DNA of 38,270 bases. Origin: Paludibacter sp. 221. Its GTDB lineage: Bacteria > Bacteroidota > Bacteroidia > Bacteroidales > Paludibacteraceae. The notes beneath the pieces are model-generated. The model made no database searches and was not told where the DNA came from. It saw nothing but the letters and a program-made list of their open reading frames with translations. The stretch is from positions 1 through 38,270 of the forward strand of contig NZ_QVMH01000020.1 in NCBI RefSeq assembly GCF_010501035.1. The letters run 5' to 3'. The position numbers were made by a program, and so were the translations under genes. This document shows, piece after piece, positions 15,607 through 25,600 of the stretch (its first letter is position 1; every line of letters starts with the position of its first letter).

Positions 15607-18600
15607 TTACTCCAAACTCTTTTTATACTCCGATGGAGTCATTCCGTATATTTTCTTAAAACATTTGCTGAAATACCGTGAATCGCTCATTCCCACCATA
15701 TAAGTAATTTCTGATATATTATGTTCGCCGGCTTGCAAAAGCTGTGCCGCCCTTTTTATCCTTATCTCCCTGATAAACTCAATGGGCGAAAGCCCTGTCA
15801 GCCCTTTCAGCTTATTGAAAAACACGGTTCTTCCCAGTCCTATTTCAGAAACAACATCGTCTACAGTTAGTTCACTGTTGTCCATATTTCGCTCCATAAT
15901 ATCGAGTAGCTTAGCAAGGAATATCTCATCCTGCGACGTAATTTCTACTTTGGCAGGCTCCAGTTCCAACAGGTTTTTCCTGTAGGTTTCCTGTAAGCGT
16001 CTGCGCTGCTCAAGTATATTCTCTACCCGTGCTTCGAGATATACAGGACTGAAAGGCTTGGTAATATAATCCTCAGCACCATACTTCATTGCCTCCAAAC
16101 GGCTTTCTATGGCTGATTTTGCCGTTAATAATATAATAGGTATATGGCTTGTACGGGCGTCATTCTTCATTTTCTCAGTAAACTGCAAGCCATCCATATT
16201 CGGCATCATCAGGTCGGATATAACCAGGTCGGGGATGATTTCCTGTGCCATTTTCCAGCCTTCTTCGCCATCTGAGGCTGATTGTACCCGATAGTCTTTT
16301 TTCAGGACATTGGTGAGGAAATTTCTCATTTCATCATTATCTTCCACTACTAACAGCAGGGGAGCATCTTTGGATAATACAAGGTGTTCGATATCCAGGC
16401 TACCCTGATGTGTTTCCTGGTTATCATTCTCACTTTCCAGCTTATCTTCTACCACGTAATCTACGTCATTCCCAAAATGCTCTTTGCCGCCACGGAAAGT
16501 TACTGTAAAAGTAGTGCCTTTGTTAAGCTCGCTTTCCACCTCAATCACCCCTTTGTGCAAGTCCACTAGTTCCTTTACCAGATTAAGCCCGATGCCGGTT
16601 CCTTTTTGGCTGCTGAGGCTTTGAATTTCGTTGGCCGAAGTAAAGCGTTCGAACAGAAATAGCCGCTTCTCGCGTGCAATGCCTACTCCTTCGTCTACAA
16701 CTTTTACTTGTACATCGCCATTAGGGTTAATGGTAGAAATCCGTACTTCTATTGTTTTCCCTGCTGGGGTATATTTAAAGGCATTGGAAAGCAAGTTGTA
16801 AATAATCATGTCTGTTTTATCCCTGTCTATCCACAAAACTGTACCGGGTGATTCGTTGACAAAATTAAACCGTATGTTTTTCTCTAATGCTTCTTTCGTA
16901 AAATTGGAGCAAATTTCTTTAATCAATAAATCGATGCGTGTAGGTTGTATTTTTAAACGCATTTTCTTATTCTGTATTTTTCTGAAATCCAATATCTGGT
17001 TAATGAGCCGCAGCATCCTGTCGCCGTTTTTTTGTACTACTACTAATTGTTCTTTGACGGATTCGGATGTTTTTTCGTTTTTCAGTATATTCTCTACCGG
17101 CCCAAGAATCAGGCTTAGAGGTGTGCGCAATTCATGGGATATATTAGTGAAAAAACGGAGTTTTATATCGGTTACTTTTTGTTCGATTACCACATCGTTT
17201 TTCAGTCGTGAATACATCCTTGTCATGTAGAAAACGATGTATAGGGCAAGTGCAAAAAGGATGAAGTATATAAAATATGCAATAGGAGTTTCCCAGAACG
17301 ATGGGAGTATTTTTACTTTCAGCACACGTTCGTTGTCTACCCACACCCCTTCATTGTTTGTCGATTTTACCTTGAAGTGGTATGTTCCTTTCGGAATGTT
17401 GGTATAAGTTGCTTTTCGCTGGCTTTGCACGTAGTTCCAGCCGTTTTCAAATCCTTCGAGCATGAAGGCATAGCTTATTTTTTCCGGATTGGTGTACTCC
17501 AGTGCGGCATATTCGATACTGAAAACCGATTGCTTGCGTGCCAGCTTTATTTCTTCGGTGTGTCCAATGCTTTGCTTCAGCGGAGAATTTTTTTCGCCTA
17601 TCTTCACATCGTTGTTAAATAACTGAAAGCGGGTAAACTGAACAGAAGGTACGTCGTTGCTCAGTTCTATCATGTCGGGGCGGAATGTGTAATATCCCAT
17701 ATTACACCCGAAAAACATGTTCCCGTCTTTGGAATAAAACCCTGCGGCTTCGGAGAAATATCCTTGCTCGTTACCGCTGAATAAATTAAATTTCTGAAAG
17801 AAATTTGTTTTGGGGTTAAAGCGCGATAGCCCGCTTTCGGAACTCAGCCAGAGATTACCTTTACGGTCTTCCTGTATGCACAGCACAATGTCGCTATACA
17901 TTCCATCGTCGCTGGTATAGTGTTCGAAAACAGCGGTTGAGTTTTCGTCGGCTTTTTTCAGCAGTTTGGAGAGCCCTCCTCCGAATGTGCCTATCCAAAG
18001 CTCTCCCGTACTGCTTTTGTGGAGATAATGTACGTCATTATTGCTTAGGCTGGTTTCTACGTTTGGCAGCTTTTCGATATAGAACTCTCTGGAGTGTCCT
18101 ATATTCATGTAGTTGTCTATTTGCAAAAGCCCGTTTGCAGTAGCCACCCAAAGCGTGTTTCCGTCCTGAAGCAAATGCCTTACTTTTTCGCAGGTATTGA
18201 TGGGGTAGGAGGTCAGCAGGTTTTTGTAGCTGATGAACGAAACCTGTCCTCCAATTTCGGATACAATGTTTATTCCCCCTCCAAATGTGCCTATTATAAT
18301 ATTGCCGAGGTTATCTTCTATTATGCTATATATGTTGTCGTTGGTCAGGCTGTTGTTGTCGAGCGGATTGTTGGTAAACCGTTTTAGTTTGTAACGTGGT
18401 TTTTCAGCATTTGTATAGTCAGGTGTTAGTTTTAATAATCCTCCGCCTTTTGTTCCTATCCAAATGTTTTTGCGGCTGTCCTCGAACATGCAATAGGCTA
18501 AATCATCTGTTTTTGCACCCGAATTTAAGGCTCCATTTGCCGATAATACTCCTAATTCATTAAGCGTACTGTTGAAAAAACGGATAGTACCGTCTTTGGT

Positions 18601-20016
18601 AGCTATTATGATATTGCCGTCCGAGGTTTGCAGAAATGAGCGTATCTCATTCGATGTTAATGTGTTTTCCTTCTTGTTTGGTTTGCCCAAATAAAACTGC
18701 GAAGGTAAAATGCTTATTTTATCCAATCCCTTATTGTATGTGCTTAACCATATATTGCCGTTGCGGTCTACATACATAGAGTGGATTATGTTGGAAAAAT
18801 GGCGGTTTACGCCCTCCGGCTCATTATAAAAGTACTCTAACTCATCTTTATCGCGGTTGTATAATGAGAATCCTCCTCCCTGCGGGTTTATCCATAGGCG
18901 TTTTTTTATATCTTCGAAAACGATGAAATTGGGTAACAGCGACCGTTCGTTTACATTGTCCACTTTGGGCTGAAAGTATTTTACCGATTTATCGCTTGGT
19001 TTATAACGGAATACTCCTGTTTGCTCCGATTCGAACCATGCTATGTTGTGCGAATCAATCTGTACCGACATGAAATTGTCGGATGTTATTGCTTTGGTGT
19101 TGCTGCTGTTGATGTTTATAAGTTTGTCATCAGTTACAGAGTATGTGTAAAATCCGTTTCCGTAGGTAGTAAATATGATATTTTCGTTATCTATCGCTTT
19201 AATGTCAGATACTCTTGTGCCGTTTTGGAGAGCGATGGCTTTAAATTTGTTCTCATCTTTCGAGAACAGCCATACATTTCCATTACCGTCGCCAAGCCAT
19301 ATCGATTCTTTTGTTTCGTCTATCGAATAAAAGCCGCTTTTAGAGTTATTGCCGTTTGGCTTGTGCTTTTTTATCTGGTTCGAGTTGATATTGACGCTTT
19401 GTATTCCTTGTGTTGTACCAATCCATATATTTTGGTTTGTATCTTCGAATATGAAGTTTACATGATTATCGTCTATTGCATTGGCCGAGAGAACAGAGTA
19501 CTCTATTACTTTTAAATCAAAGGTTTTAGGGTCGGTAACTATTCTTAAAGCACCTATTTCGTTTGTTGCAATCCATATATCTCCGGTGGATGTTTCTGCA
19601 ATCCTTTTAGACCGCTCTACACCATATCGAAAACGGTTTGTTTGATAAGGGAGGCTATAAAACTGTTCGGTTTTGGGGTCGAAACGGTGAAATTTACCGT
19701 CGTAGGTCTGAATCCAGATAAAGCCGTAATTGTCTTCATGTATATAGTCAATCCGGTTTGTTTGGATATTGCTATGGTCGCCCGGCCGTGATTTATAAAT
19801 AGTAAATTCGTATCCGTCAAATTTATTCAGTCCGTCCCATGTGCCAAACCACATGAACCCTTTGCTATCCTGCATGATAGCCATTACGGTGTTTTGCGAC
19901 AGGCCGTCGTCGATAGAGTAATGCTGAAAAACAGCTTGTTCCTCAGCTTGTAACGATGCGAAACCCCCAAATAGAAATATAAAAGCAATGTATTTTTTAA
20001 GTATGGTATTTATCAT
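15607..20016 (-). CDS. Hybrid two-component system sensor-regulator (HTCS)
   Basis: This single protein of 1469 residues senses outside the inner membrane and regulates transcription. In order it has a signal peptide (1-24) and about 14 Reg_prop propeller blades to about residue 800 (WFGTWDGLNKF, IWIGTTQGI, IWIGTKGGGL, LWIGTFGGGL). A Y_Y_Y domain (about 835-905) and a membrane helix (about 911-930) follow. Next come a histidine kinase with H961 in ISHELRTP and the ATPase boxes DEGVGIA and GTGIGL. It ends with a receiver with phosphorylated D1268 and K1320, and an AraC-type DNA-binding domain (about 1375-1469). HTCS proteins usually control a neighbouring polysaccharide locus, but no susC/susD pair lies in this window, so its sugar and targets are unknown. 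Confidence 0.95.
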   Translation of the reverse strand: MINTILKKYIAFIFLFGGFASLQAEEQAVFQHYSIDDGLSQNTVMAIMQDSKGFMWFGTWDGLNKFDGYEFTIYKSRPGDHSNIQTNRIDYIHEDNYGFIWIQTYDGKFHRFDPKTEQFYSLPYQTNRFRYGVERSKRIAETSTGDIWIATNEIGALRIVTDPKTFDLKVIEYSVLSANAIDDNHVNFIFEDTNQNIWIGTTQGIQSVNINSNQIKKHKPNGNNSKSGFYSIDETKESIWLGDGNGNVWLFSKDENKFKAIALQNGTRVSDIKAIDNENIIFTTYGNGFYTYSVTDDKLININSSNTKAITSDNFMSVQIDSHNIAWFESEQTGVFRYKPSDKSVKYFQPKVDNVNERSLLPNFIVFEDIKKRLWINPQGGGFSLYNRDKDELEYFYNEPEGVNRHFSNIIHSMYVDRNGNIWLSTYNKGLDKISILPSQFYLGKPNKKENTLTSNEIRSFLQTSDGNIIIATKDGTIRFFNSTLNELGVLSANGALNSGAKTDDLAYCMFEDSRKNIWIGTKGGGLLKLTPDYTNAEKPRYKLKRFTNNPLDNNSLTNDNIYSIIEDNLGNIIIGTFGGGINIVSEIGGQVSFISYKNLLTSYPINTCEKVRHLLQDGNTLWVATANGLLQIDNYMNIGHSREFYIEKLPNVETSLSNNDVHYLHKSSTGELWIGTFGGGLSKLLKKADENSTAVFEHYTSDDGMYSDIVLCIQEDRKGNLWLSSESGLSRFNPKTNFFQKFNLFSGNEQGYFSEAAGFYSKDGNMFFGCNMGYYTFRPDMIELSNDVPSVQFTRFQLFNNDVKIGEKNSPLKQSIGHTEEIKLARKQSVFSIEYAALEYTNPEKISYAFMLEGFENGWNYVQSQRKATYTNIPKGTYHFKVKSTNNEGVWVDNERVLKVKILPSFWETPIAYFIYFILFALALYIVFYMTRMYSRLKNDVVIEQKVTDIKLRFFTNISHELRTPLSLILGPVENILKNEKTSESVKEQLVVVQKNGDRMLRLINQILDFRKIQNKKMRLKIQPTRIDLLIKEICSNFTKEALEKNIRFNFVNESPGTVLWIDRDKTDMIIYNLLSNAFKYTPAGKTIEVRISTINPNGDVQVKVVDEGVGIAREKRLFLFERFTSANEIQSLSSQKGTGIGLNLVKELVDLHKGVIEVESELNKGTTFTVTFRGGKEHFGNDVDYVVEDKLESENDNQETHQGSLDIEHLVLSKDAPLLLVVEDNDEMRNFLTNVLKKDYRVQSASDGEEGWKMAQEIIPDLVISDLMMPNMDGLQFTEKMKNDARTSHIPIILLTAKSAIESRLEAMKYGAEDYITKPFSPVYLEARVENILEQRRRLQETYRKNLLELEPAKVEITSQDEIFLAKLLDIMERNMDNSELTVDDVVSEIGLGRTVFFNKLKGLTGLSPIEFIREIRIKRAAQLLQAGEHNISEITYMVGMSDSRYFSKCFKKIYGMTPSEYKKSLE

Positions 20017-20106
20017 AATGGGTATTTATTTGTCAACACATTAAAACAGTATAACCTTTAAATGATATTTTTATTATATTCCATTTTGTAAAGCTATAGC
20101 GTACAG

Positions 20107-20137
20107 TGTCGGTGAGAAATAACAACCGACAAAAATA
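20107..20137 (-). promoter_or_regulatory. Candidate HTCS promoter with operator-like inverted repeat
   Basis: On the minus strand TATTTTTG (20137-20130) matches TAnnTTTG about 115 bases upstream of the HTCS ATG. The inverted repeat TGTCGGT (20107-20113) and ACCGACA (20125-20131) overlaps the box and the predicted transcription start. It could bind a regulator or form a 5' hairpin. Confidence 0.4.
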
Positions 20138-20251
20138 GCGAAAAACAATGAAAATATTTAATGAAATAAAGATACAGTTTTTTTATTATTTATTCGTACT
20201 GTTCTCAAAAAGAACTTGTTCTGGAAATGAAACACTTAGATTGGTAGTTAC

Positions 20252-20282
20252 TTGTTTTTAACCATATAAATACTTATTTTTG
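20252..20282 (+). promoter_or_regulatory. Candidate rex promoter
   Basis: TTG (20252-20254), a 20-base spacer and TATTTTTG (20275-20282) match the Bacteroidetes -33/-7 pattern, 28 bases before the rex ATG. It is the best-formed promoter I see here. No Rex operator of the TTGTGAA-N4-TTCACAA type is visible in the rex upstream region. Confidence 0.55.
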
Positions 20283-20309
20283 CAGGTATAAAATTAAATT
20301 GAAATCCTT

Positions 20310-20990
20310 ATGTCTATTCCCAAAGGAACTGTTGAATTTAATGTCCCTGAGCCTACTTTGCGCCGTTTACCTTGGTATCTGGCTTTTGCACAGTTGGTAC
20401 AAAGGGAAGGTGAGCAGTATCTGTCTTCCACACAAATAGCTAAAAATATAGCTGTCGATCCGTCGATGGTTGCCAAAGATTTGTCGTATGTAAATATATC
20501 GGGGCGTACCCGCGTAGGATACGAGGTAAACGAGCTTGTACGGGTATTGGAACGATTTTTGGGCTTTACCAATTCGCATAAAGCATTTTTGTTTGGAGTT
20601 GGGCGTTTGGGGGGAGCTTTGCTGCACGACAATGGGTTGCAACAGTTCGGATTGGAAATTGTGGCCGGATTCGACGTTAAGTACGAACTGGCAGGCAGTA
20701 GTATCAATCGTATTCCGGTGCATCATCTGAATCGTTTTCCGGAATTAAGAAAACAAACCGGAGTAGATATCGGTATATTGACCGTGCCGGTGGAGAAAGC
20801 GCAATCGGTGTGCGATATGATGATTGAGGGGGGGATAAAAGCTGTATGGAATTTTACACCTTTCCGTATACGTGTTCCTGAAAATGTGGTAGTGCAAAAT
20901 ACATCGATATATGCTCATTTGGCAGTGATGTTCAACAGGCTGAATGCTATTAATGAAGTGGAACGGATTAATGGGAAGAAACATAAATGA
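20310..20990 (+). CDS. rex: Redox-sensing transcriptional repressor Rex
   Basis: Rex represses fermentation and respiration genes and releases DNA when NADH rises. The 226-residue protein has the N-terminal winged helix (ETLRRLPWYLAFAQL-like region, here PTLRRLPWYLAFAQ near 13-26, and SSTQIAKNIAVDPSMVAKDLS near 39-59) and a Rossmann NAD(H)-binding domain with GVGRLGGAL near 94-102. The family-typical VPVEKAQSVCDMM and GIKAVWNFTPFRIRVPE blocks follow. Its stop overlaps the next ATG by four bases (ATGA, 20987-20990), so translation of the two is probably coupled. Confidence 0.95.
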   Translation: MSIPKGTVEFNVPEPTLRRLPWYLAFAQLVQREGEQYLSSTQIAKNIAVDPSMVAKDLSYVNISGRTRVGYEVNELVRVLERFLGFTNSHKAFLFGVGRLGGALLHDNGLQQFGLEIVAGFDVKYELAGSSINRIPVHHLNRFPELRKQTGVDIGILTVPVEKAQSVCDMMIEGGIKAVWNFTPFRIRVPENVVVQNTSIYAHLAVMFNRLNAINEVERINGKKHK

Positions 20991-21598
20991 AAATAATAGC
21001 GATAGGTCAGAATTATGCAGAGCATAATAAGGAATTGAACAGTACTAACCCTACCGAGCCTGTAGTGTTTATGAAGCCTGACTCGGCATTGCTCAAAAGC
21101 AATAAACCCTTTTTTATCCCGGATTTCACCCAAGAGCTGCATTACGAAACCGAGTTGATAGTTAAAATCAACCGCTTAGGTAAGAATATCGCTCCACGGT
21201 TTGCACACCGCTATTATTCGGAGATAGGGCTTGGCATTGATTTTACGGCACGCGATTTGCAACGGAAACTTCGAGCCGAAGGCAAGCCTTGGGAAGTATG
21301 CAAGGCTTTTGACGGTTCGGCGGTAGTAGGAGATTTTCTGCCCGCTGATAAATTTCCCGATATTCAGAACCTGCAATTTTATTTGGATATAAACGGAAAA
21401 ACTGTTCAGCAAGGCAATACTGCCGATATGATTTTTCCTGTCGACGAGCTTATAGCTTATATAAGTAAGTTTTTTACACTTAAAATAGGCGATTTGATTT
21501 TTACAGGAACGCCTGCCGGAGTTGGCACAGTGAGTATAAACGATAGGCTCGAAGGATACCTAATGGGTAATAAAATGTTTAGTTTTTTGATAAAATAG
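20987..21598 (+). CDS. Fumarylacetoacetate hydrolase family protein
   Basis: The 203-residue protein has the FAH-fold catalytic core: MKIIAIGQNYAEHNKEL at the start, VFMKPDSAL near 26-34, metal-binding glutamates in HYETELIVKI, and the metal-binding aspartate in GLGIDFTARDLQ. KAFDGSAVVGDF and FTGTPAGVG complete the pattern. Members hydrolyse or decarboxylate acylpyruvates and 2-oxo acids with a divalent metal; related proteins act on oxaloacetate or acylpyruvate. The substrate cannot be told from sequence. The four-base overlap with rex suggests co-expression with redox control. Confidence 0.88.
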   Translation: MKIIAIGQNYAEHNKELNSTNPTEPVVFMKPDSALLKSNKPFFIPDFTQELHYETELIVKINRLGKNIAPRFAHRYYSEIGLGIDFTARDLQRKLRAEGKPWEVCKAFDGSAVVGDFLPADKFPDIQNLQFYLDINGKTVQQGNTADMIFPVDELIAYISKFFTLKIGDLIFTGTPAGVGTVSINDRLEGYLMGNKMFSFLIK

Positions 21599-21717
21599 AT
21601 TACGTATTTATATTGTTGTTGCAGCTTCTGTTGTTTTGCTGAAAGTGATGGTGTAGGGCGATAATAAAGTTGTAGTAATTTCGTTATACAGATATTGTTT
21701 CAGAAAGAATCCCATAT

Positions 21718-24700
21718 ATGAGAAATAAATTATACTTACTCTCTTTTTTTATAACATCGGTAACTTTTCTTATGGCGCAGCCGCCCACTACTGTCCCCGT
21801 TCAGCTCCACTGGCGTGGAATAGAGCGTTGGTATGCAGATTCGTCGTATGTAGAAACGCTTACTTTTGATAATGCGGTACATTCTGTCGATAATAACCTT
21901 CCTTATTTCCATTACGAAGAGATGACCGACCCTTCGTTCACGTATACTGCCGAGATAAAGAACGCGAATTATATTCCGGTAAGCGAAGAAGAATCGCTGT
22001 TTCTGAGTAATATAGAACTTCCGGCAGAGCCCGGGTTAGATGTTACAACGTCTAATTACCGGAGTAGTGAATCGTTGCATATTAACTTTTTACCATTTGT
22101 AATCAGGGATAATAAACCTTATAAGCTAAATGCTTTCGATTTAGTTATTCAGAAGAGTGTTAAATCACGGAGTTTAGTCCGTGCGTCTACTATACATAGC
22201 TATGCCAATGAGTCGGTGCTGTCGCAAGGGCGGTTTGTCAAAATACGTGTGAAAGACAGCGGAGTATATCGAATTTCGCATGCTAAATTGCGTGAAAACG
22301 GTTTAGAACCTTCCAATGTCCGTGTGTTTGGTTATGGAGGCGGTGTGCTGGAGGAAGATTTTACAAAGGCCAAACACGACGATTTGCCTCAGGTAGCTGT
22401 GCACGACACAGGCGATGCCATTATTTTTTATGCTCAGGGAGTGAATAAATGGTCGTACAATGCGGCTAATGAGATTTTCACACATAAGACAAATCCTTAT
22501 TCTACATATGGTTATTATTTTATTACATCGGATAACGTACAGGATAAGAAAAGGATTGAGGAAAAGCCTGCCGTGCAGCCCGAAGGAAACACGGTTTGTG
22601 ATATAACAGAATTTGTTGATTATAAACTGTACGAGGTGGAAAAAGAAAACCTGTTGAAATCGGGGAGGGAGTTTTTTGGAGAAAAATTCACTTCGCCGCA
22701 ATCATCTGTAGATATAACATTTACGTTTCCTAACGTAATAAAAAGCACAGATGCGGTAAGGGTTAATATTAACTTGGCTGCAACTTCGCAAAGTGCCAGT
22801 ATTTTTGACCTGTCATTAAATGGGGTGAAAAAAACGGTTACTGTACCCGCCTTAGGTGGTAGCGATAACTATTTGCTGGTAAGCAATACGACCAAAATTG
22901 TTCCGTACGAGCCTTCGCAGGATATACTGAATTTTAAATTAGCACTGACCACCTCTACTACGGCTTATCTTAATTACATGGAAGTAAATGCACGCCGAAG
23001 CCTTATCATGTCAGGCTCGGCTATGCAGTTTAATAATATGGATAATATCGGTAGTAAATCGTACAACCGTTACCATCTGACGGCAAACAGTTCAATTATT
23101 CATATCTGGGATATAACCAACCCCGTAAATACCGGGCGTATGAGTACCGACCGCAACGGGAATGCTTTAACCTTTGTGGACAATGCTTCGAGCGTAAAAT
23201 CGTACATGGCGGTTGATTTGAATGCTTCCGAATCTTTGCCCGAAGTGGAATTTGTAGGAGATGTTGCTACACAGAATATACATGGCATGGAACCCGTTGA
23301 TATGCTTATTATTACCCATCCGATGTTTGTGGCTCAGGCCAATAAACTTGCACAGGCACATTATGATAAAGATGGACTTAGGGTAGGTGTGGTAACAACA
23401 GAGCAGGTTTACAACGAGTTTTCATCAGGTACTCCGGATGTCGGCGCATATCGCTGGGCGGCTAAAATGTTTTATGATAAGCCTGAAAATGAAGATGATA
23501 AGCTGAAGTATTTATTGCTGTTCGGCAAGGGAACTTATGACAATAGGGGAATTATGTCTAATTCCGGAAATAATTTGGTTCTGACATATCAGTCGGCTAA
23601 TTCATATAGCGAAACAAATTCTTATGTGTCTGACGACTATTTTGGTTTTATGGACGATAAAGAAGGGGTCAATATACATGATAGTGCCCATAAGTTGGAT
23701 ATTGGTATAGGACGTTTCCCTGTCAGTACCGAAGCCGAGGCCGAGAATGTGGTAAGCAAAACCATTGCTTATATGGAAAACAAAAATAAAGGAGGATGGA
23801 AAAACCAGCTTTGTTTTATTGGCGATGACGGGGGAACCGGCAATGACGGTATGGGACATATGGAAGATGCTGACGTTATAGCTAAAGTGGTGGGAGCTGC
23901 CAATCCGGCCTATCAGGTGAATAAAATATACTTGGATGCTTATCAGCAGGAAACAAATGCCAGTGGCGAAAGGTATCCTGCTGCGAAGACTCGTTTTCAC
24001 AATTTAGTTCGTTCAGGGTTGTTCTTAGTTACTTTTATGGGGCATGGAAGTGCCGGTAACTGGACTAACGAACAGATACTTACGCTGGGTGATATAAATT
24101 CTTTTTCGAATAAGAATTTAGGTGTTTGGGCTGCCGGTACTTGCAACTTTTCCCGTTTTGATAAAGACGGTATATCCGGAGGCGAGGCGTTGCTTCTGAA
24201 TCCTATCGGCGGAGGTATTGGTTCGTTTTCTGCTGCCCGTACCGTTTTCCAGAATTATAACCGTACTGTAGTCAAGAATTTTTGTGAGTATCTGTTTGAA
24301 GATATCGACGGAGTACCTCCTCGTATGGGTGATGTGGTAGTTAAAGCAAAAAACAAATCGGAATCGCACGCAAATAAACTTTCGTATATGTACTTTGGCG
24401 ATCCGGCTCTTAGGCTTAATTATCCTGAGCCATATAAAGTGGTAACAACGCAGATAAACGAGAAACAAGTCGTCCCAACCCATACTGATACTTTACGTGC
24501 CTTGTCGGTTGCCACTATAAAAGGAATGGTGACGGACGTTTCGGGTAATTTGAATGAGGATTTTAATGGAAACCTGCAAGTGCTAGTTTTCGATAAAGAG
24601 CAAAATATAAAATCGCTGGATAATCATAAAGAAAACTTATCAATAACTTATAAAGAACGACCGAATACTATATTTACAGGGAAAGCAAAAGTGGTTGACG

Positions 24701-25506
24701 GAAAGTTTGAGTTTACCTTTATGTTACCAAAGGACATTCGTTACAACTATGGAACCGGAAGGCTTAATTTTTACGCATGGGATGATGATAATGAATACGA
24801 GGGGCAAGGCTATTGCGAAGATTTTATCATAGGCGGAAGCATTGATAATCCTATTGCCGATAATGAAGGTCCTGAAATTGTTATGTACTTGAACCACTCA
24901 GGATTCATATCGGGCGAGAAGGTGAATGAAACTCCTGTATTTACGGCATATTTGCAGGATAATAACGGTATCAATATAGCCGGCTCCAGCCCCGGACATG
25001 ATATAATGCTTTCTATCGACCAAGACCCTAAGTACTGGTTTACGCTGAACGAATATTACGAGGCGGAAGAAGGAAGTTATCAGCGTGGAATGGTTAAATT
25101 TCAGTTGCCTGAGATATCCGAAGGAAAGCATATCCTGACTTTCAGGGTTTGGGACTTGCTGAACAATCCATCTGAGAGAATATTGGAGTTTGAGGTCGTA
25201 AAGGCTTTGACTCCCGATTTGTTTTCGGTTACTACGTACCCTAATCCTGCAACATCTATAGCCTATATTAAGGTAAACCACGACAGAGGCGATGAAATAA
25301 TAAACGTGAATGTAGATGTTTATGATTTGTCGGGAAAGAGAATCTGGACTTTCAACGATTATGTAATTGATAACACAATACAGTGGGATCTTATGCAAGG
25401 GAATGGGCAGAAGGTATCGGCTGGTATGTATATTTACAGGGTAAGCGTAGAAACAAACGATAAGAAAATATCAACAAAGTCAAATAAAATTATAGTGACG
25501 GAATAA
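21718..25506 (+). CDS. porU: Type IX secretion system sortase PorU
   Basis: PorU is the outer-surface cysteine protease that removes the C-terminal sorting domain of T9SS cargo and links the cargo to a lipid anchor. The 1262-residue protein has a signal peptide (to about LMAQ, residue 20), a long N-terminal beta region, and a gingipain-like C25 peptidase domain from about 520. The catalytic pair is H776 (TFMGHGSAGNW) and C809 (AAGTCNFSRFD). Their 33-residue spacing equals that of P. gingivalis PorU (H657/C690, from memory). The C-terminus is itself a sorting-type domain (TYPNPATSIAYI, VDVYDLSGKRIW, SAGMYIYRV). porV follows after 94 bases, the usual order. Confidence 0.94.
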   Translation: MRNKLYLLSFFITSVTFLMAQPPTTVPVQLHWRGIERWYADSSYVETLTFDNAVHSVDNNLPYFHYEEMTDPSFTYTAEIKNANYIPVSEEESLFLSNIELPAEPGLDVTTSNYRSSESLHINFLPFVIRDNKPYKLNAFDLVIQKSVKSRSLVRASTIHSYANESVLSQGRFVKIRVKDSGVYRISHAKLRENGLEPSNVRVFGYGGGVLEEDFTKAKHDDLPQVAVHDTGDAIIFYAQGVNKWSYNAANEIFTHKTNPYSTYGYYFITSDNVQDKKRIEEKPAVQPEGNTVCDITEFVDYKLYEVEKENLLKSGREFFGEKFTSPQSSVDITFTFPNVIKSTDAVRVNINLAATSQSASIFDLSLNGVKKTVTVPALGGSDNYLLVSNTTKIVPYEPSQDILNFKLALTTSTTAYLNYMEVNARRSLIMSGSAMQFNNMDNIGSKSYNRYHLTANSSIIHIWDITNPVNTGRMSTDRNGNALTFVDNASSVKSYMAVDLNASESLPEVEFVGDVATQNIHGMEPVDMLIITHPMFVAQANKLAQAHYDKDGLRVGVVTTEQVYNEFSSGTPDVGAYRWAAKMFYDKPENEDDKLKYLLLFGKGTYDNRGIMSNSGNNLVLTYQSANSYSETNSYVSDDYFGFMDDKEGVNIHDSAHKLDIGIGRFPVSTEAEAENVVSKTIAYMENKNKGGWKNQLCFIGDDGGTGNDGMGHMEDADVIAKVVGAANPAYQVNKIYLDAYQQETNASGERYPAAKTRFHNLVRSGLFLVTFMGHGSAGNWTNEQILTLGDINSFSNKNLGVWAAGTCNFSRFDKDGISGGEALLLNPIGGGIGSFSAARTVFQNYNRTVVKNFCEYLFEDIDGVPPRMGDVVVKAKNKSESHANKLSYMYFGDPALRLNYPEPYKVVTTQINEKQVVPTHTDTLRALSVATIKGMVTDVSGNLNEDFNGNLQVLVFDKEQNIKSLDNHKENLSITYKERPNTIFTGKAKVVDGKFEFTFMLPKDIRYNYGTGRLNFYAWDDDNEYEGQGYCEDFIIGGSIDNPIADNEGPEIVMYLNHSGFISGEKVNETPVFTAYLQDNNGINIAGSSPGHDIMLSIDQDPKYWFTLNEYYEAEEGSYQRGMVKFQLPEISEGKHILTFRVWDLLNNPSERILEFEVVKALTPDLFSVTTYPNPATSIAYIKVNHDRGDEIINVNVDVYDLSGKRIWTFNDYVIDNTIQWDLMQGNGQKVSAGMYIYRVSVETNDKKISTKSNKIIVTE

Positions 25507-25600
25507 TAAAATATGAAATAATCAGTTAGTTATTACGTCGGATTTTATAAATTTACGCACTTTAAAAAAAATAAAAAATAAAAAACATAAATAATTACGA

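Noticed and set aside
24898-25398. 166-codon frame antisense to porU
   Set aside because: It lies wholly opposite the porU C-terminal domain, with no motif or promoter.
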